A stretch of DNA of 64,000 nucleotides, taken from Orlajensenia sp037404875 (lineage in GTDB: Bacteria; Actinomycetota; Actinomycetes; Actinomycetales; Microbacteriaceae). The notes below the pieces were generated by a model. It ran no database searches. It saw only the letters and a list, made by a program, of their open reading frames with translations, and was not told the DNA's origin. The stretch spans positions 1 to 64,000 of the forward strand of contig NZ_JBBELO010000007.1 of NCBI RefSeq assembly GCF_037404875.1, read 5' to 3'. Both the position numbers and the translations under genes were made by a program. Below, piece after piece: positions 32,235 to 39,678 of the stretch (within the stretch, counting starts at the first letter, position 1; every line of letters starts with the position of its first letter).

Positions 32235-33203
32235 GTGATCGAGACCGATGAGCTGCTCAGCATCCGCGCCGCCGAGCTCTACTACGAGGAAGACAAGACC
32301 CAGGACGAGATCGGACGCACGCTGCGCCTGACCCGCTGGAAGGTCGGCCGACTGCTGGCCCAGGCGAAGGCGAACGGGTTCATCCGCATCGAGATCGTGC
32401 ACCCGCGGGCTCGACGCCTCGCGCTGGAACGGCGCCTGCGCGAGGAGTGCGGCCTGAAGGATGCGGTCGTCGTCTCGACCTCGGGCGTCGACGGCGACGA
32501 GGAGCTGCAGACACGCACCGCGCAGGCCGCCGCCGACTACCTCGGCTCGTTGCGGCCCGTGCCGCGCACGCTCGGGGTCTCGTGGGGCCGCACCCTGCAC
32601 GAGGTCTCCACGGCGCTGCCTGATGGCTGGGCGCGCGGCGTCAACGTCGTGCAGATCAACGGCGGGGTCAGCCTCAACCGCCGAGCGGGAACGGCGGCGG
32701 CGACCGCCGTCACCATCGCGCACAAGGCCGGGGGAGAGGCGACGCTGCTGCCGAGCCCCGCCATCCTGGAGCGGGCAGAGACCAAGCGGGCCATCGAAGG
32801 CGACCGCGCCGTCTCCGCCGTGCTCGACCTCGCCGCCAGTGCCGACGCGTACGTCTTCAGCGCGGGACCCGCGGATGCGAACTCCGTTCTCGTCGACAGT
32901 GGCTACCTCACGGCCCACGACGTCGCCGAGCTCGTCCGGGCGGGTGCGGTCGGGGATGTGGTGGGCCGCTACATCGATGCGGCCGGCGCCATCGTCGACC
33001 CCGGTCTCGATGCCCGCACCCTCGGCATCAGCCACGAGCGGCTGCGCTCATCGCCGCTCAGCATCGCCGTGATCGCAGGTCGCAGCAAGCATGCCGCCGC
33101 CCGCGCGGTCGTGGCGAGCCGGCTCTGCACCGTGCTCATCACCGACGAGGAGAGCGCCCTCAGCGTGCTCGAACCGACCGCACCACAAGGAAGAACCCCA
33201 TGA
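32235..33203 (+). CDS. SorC/DeoR-type sugar-binding transcriptional regulator
   Basis: A 322-residue regulator. The N-terminal HTH (residues about 5-50: IRAAELYYEEDKTQDEIGRTLRLTRWKVGRLL) is the SorC type and the C-terminal domain (60-315: TLGVSWGRTL, QINGGVSL, SAGPADANSVL) binds phosphorylated sugars. With deoC directly downstream (ATGA overlap) the ligand is probably deoxyribose-5-phosphate. GTG 32235 has a GGGAGG site. A perfect palindrome lies upstream. Confidence 0.9.
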   Translation: MIETDELLSIRAAELYYEEDKTQDEIGRTLRLTRWKVGRLLAQAKANGFIRIEIVHPRARRLALERRLREECGLKDAVVVSTSGVDGDEELQTRTAQAAADYLGSLRPVPRTLGVSWGRTLHEVSTALPDGWARGVNVVQINGGVSLNRRAGTAAATAVTIAHKAGGEATLLPSPAILERAETKRAIEGDRAVSAVLDLAASADAYVFSAGPADANSVLVDSGYLTAHDVAELVRAGAVGDVVGRYIDAAGAIVDPGLDARTLGISHERLRSSPLSIAVIAGRSKHAAARAVVASRLCTVLITDEESALSVLEPTAPQGRTP

Positions 33204-34204
33204 CCGGAACCCAGCTCATCCGACGCGAGCACGCCCTCGCCGTCATCGGCGGAGAGGCCAACGACGCGAACCTGCGCCGCTACCTGCACGGCGTCAACGG
33301 TGTCGACGCCGTCGGGCTCGAGCAGCGCGCGGCCGGCCTCGGCACCCGCTCGATCAAGACGACGTCGAAGGCGTGGGCCCTCGACCGCATCCTCTCGCTC
33401 ATCGACCTGACCACGCTGGAGGGAGCGGACACTCCGGGCAAGGTGCGCTCGCTCGTCGCCAAGGCCATGAGCCCCGACCCGTCCGACGAGAGCTGCCCGC
33501 GGGTGGCGGCGGTGTGCGTCTACGGCGACATGGTGCCGCACGCCGTCGAGGCGCTCGGCGCGGCCCATGGCGACCCCGAGAAGGGCGGCATCGCCGTCGC
33601 AGCCGTGGCGACCGCCTTTCCGAGCGGCCGCGCCTCCCTCGCGGTGAAGCTCGCCGACACGGCCGACGCCGTCGCAGCCGGAGCCGACGAGATCGACATG
33701 GTCATCGATCGCGGCGCGTTCCTCTCGGGCCGCTACGGCGCCGTGTACGACGAGATCGTCGCGGTAAAGGATGCCTGCCGCCGTGCGGACGGCAGCTCCG
33801 CCCACCTGAAGGTCATCCTCGAGACGGGCGAGCTCAACACCTACGACAACGTCAAGCGGGCGTCGTGGCTGGCCATCCTCGCCGGAGGCGACTTCATCAA
33901 GACCTCCACCGGCAAGGTGTCGCCCGCCGCGACCCTGCCGGTCACGCTGCTGATGCTCCAGGTGGTGCGCGACTGGTACCGCATGACGGGTGAGCGCATC
34001 GGCGTGAAGCCCGCCGGCGGCATCCGCACCTCCAAGGACGCCATCAAGTACCTCGTGACCGTTGCCGAGACGGCCGGAGAGGAATGGCTCGTGCCGCACC
34101 TGTTCCGGTTCGGCGCCTCGAGCCTCGCCAACGACGTGCTGCTGCAGCGCCAGAAACTGAGCACCGGGCACTACTCCGGTTCCGACTACGTGACGATCGA
34201 CTAA
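33200..34204 (+). CDS. deoC: Deoxyribose-phosphate aldolase
   Basis: A 334-residue class I aldolase that splits 2-deoxyribose-5-phosphate into glyceraldehyde-3-phosphate and acetaldehyde. The Schiff-base K234 is in GGDFIKTSTGK and the second Lys in GVKPAGGIRT. It is of the longer type (over 300 residues) found in actinobacteria and eukaryotes. The ATG overlaps the regulator stop. The aldehyde dehydrogenase genes that follow would oxidise the acetaldehyde. Confidence 0.96.
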   Translation: MTGTQLIRREHALAVIGGEANDANLRRYLHGVNGVDAVGLEQRAAGLGTRSIKTTSKAWALDRILSLIDLTTLEGADTPGKVRSLVAKAMSPDPSDESCPRVAAVCVYGDMVPHAVEALGAAHGDPEKGGIAVAAVATAFPSGRASLAVKLADTADAVAAGADEIDMVIDRGAFLSGRYGAVYDEIVAVKDACRRADGSSAHLKVILETGELNTYDNVKRASWLAILAGGDFIKTSTGKVSPAATLPVTLLMLQVVRDWYRMTGERIGVKPAGGIRTSKDAIKYLVTVAETAGEEWLVPHLFRFGASSLANDVLLQRQKLSTGHYSGSDYVTID

Positions 34205-34213
34205 AGGGTCCCG

Positions 34214-35716
34214 ATGACATTCCTCGACTACGCACCGGCGCCGGAGTCCCGCGCCATCCTCAACCTCCGCAGCGACTACGGGCTCTTCATCGACGGCGAA
34301 TGGCGTGCGGGCAGCGGCACGCCGTTCCAGACCATCTCACCGGCGACCGAAGAGCACATCGCCACCGTCGCCAACGCGAACGAGGCCGACGTGGATGCCG
34401 CCGTCGCCGCTGCACGCCGGGCCTACGAGACCACCTGGTCGCGCCTCTCGGGAGCCGACCGCGGCAAGTACCTGTTCCGCATCGCGCGCCTGGTTCAGGA
34501 ACGCGCCCGCGAGCTCGCGGTCGCCGAGTCGCTCGACAACGGCAAGCCGATCAAGGAGAGCCGCGACGTCGACGTGCCCCTCGTCGCGGCGTGGTTCTTC
34601 TACTACGCCGGATGGGCCGACAAGCTCGACTACGCCGGTTTGGGCGCGAACCCGGCACCGCTCGGCGTGGCCGCCCAGATCATCCCGTGGAACTTCCCCC
34701 TGCTCATGCTCGCGTGGAAGATCGCCCCTGCGCTCGCCGCAGGCAACACGGTCGTGCTCAAGCCGGCGGAGACGACCCCGCTCACCGCGCTGCTGTTCGC
34801 CGAGATCGTGCAGCAGGCCGACCTGCCCGCCGGCGTCGTGAACATCATCACGGGTGCCGGTGACACGGGCGCCGCGCTCGTGGCGCATCCCGACGTCGAC
34901 AAGGTGGCCTTCACGGGCTCGACGGCGGTCGGCCGGGCGATCGCGAAGACGGTCGCAGGAACGAACAAGAAGCTCACCCTCGAGCTGGGCGGCAAGGCGG
35001 CGAACATCGTCTTCGACGACGCGCCTCTCGACCAGGCCATCGAGGGGATCGTCGAGGGCATCTTCTTCAACCAGGGGCACGTGTGCTGCGCGGGCAGCCG
35101 CCTGCTCGTGCAGGAATCGATCCACGACGACGTCGTCGACCGCCTGAAGAACCGGCTCTCCACGCTGCGGCTCGGCGACCCCCTCGACAAGAACACCGAC
35201 ATCGGCGCCATCAACAGCGCCGAGCAGCTCGCCCGCATCCGCGAGCTGAGCGAGGTCGGTGAGCATGAGGGCGCGGAGCGCTGGAGTGCGGACTGCGTCA
35301 TTCCCGAGAACGGGTTCTGGTTCGCCCCCACCATCTTCACGAACGTGTCGACGAGCCACCGCATCGCCCGGGAGGAGATCTTCGGCCCGGTTCTCTCGGT
35401 GCTGAGCTTCCGCACGCCCGCCGAGGCGATCGCGAAGGCGAACAACACCCCCTACGGACTCTCGGCCGGCATCTGGAGCGACAAGGGCAGCCGCGTGCTC
35501 GCCGTGGCCGACAAGCTGCGCGCGGGCGTCGTGTGGGCCAACACCTTCAACCGCTTCGACCCCGCGTCGCCCTTCGGCGGCTACAAGGAGTCGGGCTATG
35601 GCCGCGAGGGCGGTCGCCACGGTCTTGCCGCCTACCTGAAGACGGGGCCGGGCGCCGCGCTCGGCGTCGCCCCCGTCGCCCCCATCGGCCGTTCGAAGAA
35701 GGGAGCCGCCAAGTGA
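34214..35716 (+). CDS. Aldehyde dehydrogenase, catalytic half of a split ALDH16-like enzyme
   Basis: A 500-residue NAD(P)-dependent aldehyde dehydrogenase. The cofactor Rossmann part has IIPWNFPLLMLAWKIAPALAAGNTVVLKPAE, FTGSTAVG, the base E257 (LELGGK) and nucleophile C291 in GHVCCAGSR. Context predicts oxidation of acetaldehyde from DeoC. A second, truncated ALDH gene overlaps its end; together they are about 786 residues, the size of bacterial ALDH16, which fuses a full and a truncated ALDH domain. Confidence 0.92.
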   Translation: MTFLDYAPAPESRAILNLRSDYGLFIDGEWRAGSGTPFQTISPATEEHIATVANANEADVDAAVAAARRAYETTWSRLSGADRGKYLFRIARLVQERARELAVAESLDNGKPIKESRDVDVPLVAAWFFYYAGWADKLDYAGLGANPAPLGVAAQIIPWNFPLLMLAWKIAPALAAGNTVVLKPAETTPLTALLFAEIVQQADLPAGVVNIITGAGDTGAALVAHPDVDKVAFTGSTAVGRAIAKTVAGTNKKLTLELGGKAANIVFDDAPLDQAIEGIVEGIFFNQGHVCCAGSRLLVQESIHDDVVDRLKNRLSTLRLGDPLDKNTDIGAINSAEQLARIRELSEVGEHEGAERWSADCVIPENGFWFAPTIFTNVSTSHRIAREEIFGPVLSVLSFRTPAEAIAKANNTPYGLSAGIWSDKGSRVLAVADKLRAGVVWANTFNRFDPASPFGGYKESGYGREGGRHGLAAYLKTGPGAALGVAPVAPIGRSKKGAAK

Positions 35717-36573
35717 ACCGCTTGAGCATTCCGAAGACCTACAAGCTGGCCATCGGCGGCGCCTTCCCGCGCAGCGAGTCGGGGCGGGTCTACGAGGTTC
35801 GGGCCGCCGACGGGCGGTTCCTCGCCAACGCGTCGAAGGCATCCCGCAAAGACGCCCGCGACGCCGTCGTGGCCGCACGGGCGGCGCTCTCCCGCTGGGC
35901 CGGTATGACGGCCTACAACCGCGGACAGGTGCTCTACCGCATCGCCGAACTGCTCGAGGGCCGCCGTGCCCAGTTCGTCGCCGAGATCGTCGATGCCGAG
36001 GGCGCGACGGATGCCGCCGCCCACGAGCAGGTCGACGCCGCGATCGACCTGTGGGTCTGGTACGCGGGCTGGGCCGACAAGTTCGCCCAGGTGGCCGGCA
36101 ACGCCAACGCCGTCTCGGGACCGTTCTTCAACATCTCCGTTCCCGAACCGACGGGTGTGGTCGCGATCATCGCTCCGCAGGATTCTGCGCTCATCGGGCT
36201 CGTCTCCGCGGTCGCACCCGCCCTGGTCGCCGGCAACACGGTCGTGGTGGTCGCGAGCGAGCGCTTCCCGCTCTCGGCGATCAGCCTCGCCGAAGTGCTC
36301 GCCACGAGCGATGTTCCCGGCGGAGTGGTGAACGTGCTCACCGGCTCTCCCGCCGAGATCGCTCCGTGGCTGGCCAGTCACGCCGACGTGAACGCCCTCG
36401 ACCTGGTCGGCGCAGCAGCCCTGGACTGGATCGAGCTGCAGGTGCAGGCCGCCGACACCCTCAAGCGCGTGTTCGCGCCCGAGAACGGCGCAGACACGAC
36501 GGCGCCGAGGCTCGAGCGCATCACCGCCTTCACCGAGACCAAGACCGTCTGGCACACGAAAGGCCTGATCTAG
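35713..36573 (+). CDS. Truncated, non-catalytic aldehyde-dehydrogenase-like subunit
   Basis: A 286-residue protein covering only the first half of the ALDH fold: SRWAGMTAYNRGQVLYRIAEL, WYAGWADKFAQVAGNANAVSG, VVAIIAPQDSALIGLVSAVAPALVAGNTVVVV and GGVVNVLTG. It ends at the region where the catalytic Glu would be and has no Cys motif. The C-terminal tail (ERITAFTETKTVWHTKGL) is intact and in frame, so this is a designed short protein, not a decayed gene. GTG 35713 overlaps the ALDH stop (GTGA). It probably forms a complex with the upstream ALDH as the pseudo-domain does in ALDH16. Confidence 0.8.
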   Translation: MNRLSIPKTYKLAIGGAFPRSESGRVYEVRAADGRFLANASKASRKDARDAVVAARAALSRWAGMTAYNRGQVLYRIAELLEGRRAQFVAEIVDAEGATDAAAHEQVDAAIDLWVWYAGWADKFAQVAGNANAVSGPFFNISVPEPTGVVAIIAPQDSALIGLVSAVAPALVAGNTVVVVASERFPLSAISLAEVLATSDVPGGVVNVLTGSPAEIAPWLASHADVNALDLVGAAALDWIELQVQAADTLKRVFAPENGADTTAPRLERITAFTETKTVWHTKGLI

Positions 36574-36583
36574 CGAGGAGCGT

Positions 36584-36811
36584 ATGACGACGGATGCCCG
36601 CGGCCGGCTCGAGGCCGATCCATTCGACTATCGCGTCACGAGCGGTGGCCGTGTCATCGTCGAGCGTGGCGGCCGCACCGTCATGACTCTCGCAGGGGAC
36701 TCGGCCGCACGCCTCATCACCCGGCTGGCGAGCGCCGATGAGCACACGGCGCAACTGCTGCTCGCGAAGGCGACCGGCCACTACGCCCACGGGAACGAGC
36801 GGCGCACGTGA
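36584..36811 (+). CDS. Conserved-looking 75-residue protein of unknown function
   Basis: A small soluble protein (DPFDYRVTSGGRVIVERGGRTVMTLAGDSAARLITRL, then a helical C-terminus) with a GAGGAG ribosome site and a GTGA overlap with the next gene. The beta-rich first half and helix resemble small single-domain proteins of actinobacteria; no function is known. Confidence 0.7.
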   Translation: MTTDARGRLEADPFDYRVTSGGRVIVERGGRTVMTLAGDSAARLITRLASADEHTAQLLLAKATGHYAHGNERRT

Positions 36812-38361
36812 GCCGGGAGGCCTCCGCGCCCCTCGCCGTCGTGACCGGCGCGACGGGCTATGTCGGCGGCCGTCTGGTGCCTCGGCTGCTCGCTGCCGGA
36901 CTGCGGGTACGCGTCGTCACCCGCTCGGCCGAGCGGCTGAGGGACGCGCCCTGGATCTCGCAGGTCGAGGTCGTCGCGGGGGATCTCGGCCGTCGCGATG
37001 TCGTCGAGCGAGCCGTCGCCGACGCGGATGTGCTCTACTACCTCGTTCACTCGATGGCCGCTCGCGGCGACTTCGAACGCAGGGAACGCGAGATCGCCCT
37101 GCTCGTCGCCGAGGAGTGCGCACGCTCGGGGGTGGGGCGCATCGTCTTCCTCGGCGGTTTGCATCCCGAGACGGGCGAGCTCTCCCGTCACCTGCGCTCG
37201 CGCACCGAGGTCGCCCGCATCCTGCTGGCATGGGGCGTTCCGACGCTCGTGCTGCAGGCGGGCGTCATCATCGGCTCCGGGTCGACCTCGTTCGAGATGA
37301 TCCGCCACCTCACCGAGGTGCTGCCCTACATGCCCGCGCCGCGGTGGGTGCGCAACCGCATCCAGCCCATCGCCATTCGCGACGTGCTCTACTACCTCGT
37401 GCAGGCGGCCCAGCTCCCGTCCGCCGTCACCGCCGCGGTCGACATCGGTGGACCGGACGTGCTGCGCTACGGCCAGCTCATGAACGGCTACGCGCTCGAG
37501 GCGGGACTTCGCCAGCGCGCCATCGCGGCACTGCCCGTTCTCACTCCGTGGCTGGCGTCGCAGTGGGTCAACCTCGTCACGCCCATTCCTCGCCGCTTGG
37601 CCGTGCCGATCATCGAGTCGCTGCAGTTCGACTGCGTCATGCGCGACCACGCGATCGACGCCATCATCCCGCCGCCGTCCGAGGGGCTCGTCGGCTACCG
37701 CCGCGCCGTGCGCCTGGCCCTCGCCAAGGAGAAGGCGGGCGACGTCGAGACGAGCTGGCGCGACGGCGTCGTCGAAGGAGCTCCGAGCGATCCCCTGCCG
37801 AGTGACCCCGACTGGGCGGGCGTGACCGTCTACACCGACGTGCGCTCCCGCCGCACGGCTGCGCCGGTCGAGAACCTGTGGAGCGTCATCGAAGGGGTGG
37901 GCGGTGAGAACGGCTGGTACTCCCTTCCACCGGCGTGGGCGCTGCGCGGGTGGCTCGACAAGCTCGTCGGCGGGGTCGGGCTCAGCCGTGGCCGCCGCGA
38001 CGCCCGGCGCTTGAAGACCGGCGACGCGCTGGACTTCTGGCGCGTGGAGCGTATCGAGCGGCCCCGGCTGTTGCGGCTGCGCGCCGAGATGCGCCTGCCG
38101 GGCCTGGCCTGGCTCGAGATGACCGCGGCGCCGGAGCCCGACGGGGGAGCGGCCTACGGCCAGAGGGCGGTGTACTTTCCGCGCGGCCTGCTGGGCCGGC
38201 TGTACTGGTGGACGATCTGGCCCTTCCACGGCGTGATCTTCGCCGGGATGGCCCGCAGGATCACCGCGTCGGCCGAACGCCTCGCCACGGCCGCGCCGCC
38301 CGATGCGCTGGCGCATCCGTCCTCGGCGGGTGAAGATGGATACGACCCAGGAGGACACTGA
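36808..38361 (+). CDS. NAD(P)-binding SDR (NmrA-like) fused to DUF2867
   Basis: A 517-residue protein. Residues 1-280 form an extended-SDR Rossmann domain with TGATGYVGGRLVPRLL at 12-27 and a YLVHSMA segment; the C-terminal 170 residues (ENLWSVIEGVGGENGWY, WALRGWLDKLVGGVGL, FWRVERIE, and a hydrophobic helix near WTIWPFHGVIFAGM) are DUF2867. Such fusions are common in actinobacteria; the reaction is unknown. GTG 36808 overlaps the previous stop. Confidence 0.87.
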   Translation: MSREASAPLAVVTGATGYVGGRLVPRLLAAGLRVRVVTRSAERLRDAPWISQVEVVAGDLGRRDVVERAVADADVLYYLVHSMAARGDFERREREIALLVAEECARSGVGRIVFLGGLHPETGELSRHLRSRTEVARILLAWGVPTLVLQAGVIIGSGSTSFEMIRHLTEVLPYMPAPRWVRNRIQPIAIRDVLYYLVQAAQLPSAVTAAVDIGGPDVLRYGQLMNGYALEAGLRQRAIAALPVLTPWLASQWVNLVTPIPRRLAVPIIESLQFDCVMRDHAIDAIIPPPSEGLVGYRRAVRLALAKEKAGDVETSWRDGVVEGAPSDPLPSDPDWAGVTVYTDVRSRRTAAPVENLWSVIEGVGGENGWYSLPPAWALRGWLDKLVGGVGLSRGRRDARRLKTGDALDFWRVERIERPRLLRLRAEMRLPGLAWLEMTAAPEPDGGAAYGQRAVYFPRGLLGRLYWWTIWPFHGVIFAGMARRITASAERLATAAPPDALAHPSSAGEDGYDPGGH

Positions 38362-38921
38362 TGCCAGGAACAATCGTCTTCGTCGGCGACAGCCTGACCG
38401 AAGCAGGTCAGTGGGACGAGTGGCTGCCCGAGGAGAACGTGATCAACCAGGGCGTCGGAGGTCAGAGGACCGACGACGTCATCGAGCGCCTCGATGAGGT
38501 GGTGGCCGCCGAGCCGGATGCCGTCGTGCTGCTCGTCGGCACCAACGACCTCGCCTGGCGCAAGCCGAAGGAAGAGGTCGGGCGCAACCTCGAGACCATC
38601 CTCGTCGAGCTGCGCAAGCGCATCCCGGGTGTTCGGCTGCTCGTCGTGTCGCTCCTGCCGCGAGAGCAGGACTACGCCGCCGACATCCGTGACCTCAACC
38701 GGCACATCCGCCAGTTCGTGGCCACCGTGCACGGCCAGTTCCTCGACCTCTGGCCGGCGCTCGCCGATGAGGACGGGCAACTGCGCGAAGACCTCGGCGA
38801 GGATCGGCTGCACCTCAACGCCGCCGGTTATGAGGCGTGGGTGGCCGAGCTGAAGCCCGCGCTCGAGACGCTCTTCTCCACCCCGCCGACGACGCGGTCC
38901 ATCCCCATCGTCTCCGCCTGA
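38361..38921 (+). CDS. GDSL/SGNH-family hydrolase
   Basis: A 186-residue cytosolic esterase or lipase-like enzyme. Block I GDSLTE (catalytic Ser, residue 10), block II Gly in NQGVGGQRT, block III GTND and block V DRLHLNAAGY (catalytic Asp and His) are all present. There is no signal peptide. The ATG shares a base with the upstream stop (TGATG). Confidence 0.9.
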   Translation: MPGTIVFVGDSLTEAGQWDEWLPEENVINQGVGGQRTDDVIERLDEVVAAEPDAVVLLVGTNDLAWRKPKEEVGRNLETILVELRKRIPGVRLLVVSLLPREQDYAADIRDLNRHIRQFVATVHGQFLDLWPALADEDGQLREDLGEDRLHLNAAGYEAWVAELKPALETLFSTPPTTRSIPIVSA

Positions 38922-38944
38922 GGGCAGCGGGCGGCGCGGAAGGC

Positions 38945-39223
38945 TCAGCCCCGGTTGTTGCTCAGCTCGAAGACCGTGATGAGCTCCTTGATCGCGGCCT
39001 CGCGCTCGGCACCGCCCGCCTCGAACATGTCGGTGACGTGCGTGCGCAGGTGATTCTCGACGACGAGCTTGTTGAGCGAGCCGAGGGATTTCTGGATGGC
39101 GAGCGAGAGCGTGATGATGTCGACGCAGTAGTCCTCGTTCTCGATCATCTTCTCCAGTCCCCGCAATTGGCCCTCGAGAATGCGAGTGCGATGCAGGGCG
39201 CGCTTCTTGATGTCGTCGATCAC
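38945..39223 (-). CDS. CsoR/RcnR-type (DUF156) metal-sensing repressor
   Basis: A 92-residue all-helical regulator: IDDIKKRALHRTRILEGQLRGLEKMIENEDYCVDI, then NKLVVENHLRTHV. The metal-site residues are C33, H58 and H62; copper-sensing CsoR has Cys-His-Cys, whereas a His in the last place is seen in RcnR-type nickel/cobalt sensors. The N-terminal ligand His of RcnR is absent. GTG 39223 has TACCCT six bases upstream. No metal transporter is adjacent, so the target is unknown. Confidence 0.85.
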   Translation of the reverse strand: MIDDIKKRALHRTRILEGQLRGLEKMIENEDYCVDIITLSLAIQKSLGSLNKLVVENHLRTHVTDMFEAGGAEREAAIKELITVFELSNNRG

Positions 39224-39229
39224 CCTCTC

Positions 39230-39235
39230 AGGGTA
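39230..39235 (-). promoter_or_regulatory. -10 element (TACCCT) of the csoR-like gene
   Basis: TACCCT on the minus strand ends six bases before the GTG at 39223; it decides the start, since the purine stretch abuts the GTG too closely to be a ribosome site. Confidence 0.5.
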
Positions 39236-39272
39236 ACGCCGTACGGGGCGGGGGTATCCGAAGCGGACGCCC

Positions 39273-39482
39273 CTACTCGTCCTCGGCCGGCACCTCTTCG
39301 GCCACGTCGACGCGGCGTTCGTCGTCGAGCCCGACGATTTCGTCGATGGCACCGTCGTCGAACTCGCGCTCCGCGTCATCGGGGGGCGAGTAGGGCTCCT
39401 CGAACTCGGATTCCTGCGCGATCACGAAGTCGTCGTCATCCGTGCTGAGCGGGTCAGCACCATCAGGGGCGTGCTGCTGCAT
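39273..39482 (-). CDS. Small acidic protein, 69 residues
   Basis: Begins MQQHAPDGADPLSTDDDDFV and is dominated by Asp and Glu (EFEEPY, EREFDDGAIDEIVGLDDERR, EEVPAEDE). ATG 39482 is favoured because TACCCT lies six bases upstream; a GTG 12 codons earlier is possible. No domain is recognised; it is likely disordered in part. Confidence 0.6.
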   Translation of the reverse strand: MQQHAPDGADPLSTDDDDFVIAQESEFEEPYSPPDDAEREFDDGAIDEIVGLDDERRVDVAEEVPAEDE

Positions 39483-39488
39483 GGCTAC

Positions 39489-39494
39489 AGGGTA
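39489..39494 (-). promoter_or_regulatory. -10 element (TACCCT) of the acidic small protein gene
   Basis: TACCCT on the minus strand ends six bases before ATG 39482. Confidence 0.5.
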
Positions 39495-39678
39495 TTCCGG
39501 GCGGCCCGTGAACTCCACTGCCGCCTGACGGTAGTAGGATGAGTTCGCCGAAGGTCCCCGTCACCGTCTCGACCGCGATGTCTCGCGTTGCTTGAGTCCG
39601 GGCCCCCTGAGCGCAGCTTCAGCATCCGAGCCACACGTCTTGACCGGTTCGACGATGCTTTTGACGATGTGGAGGACG

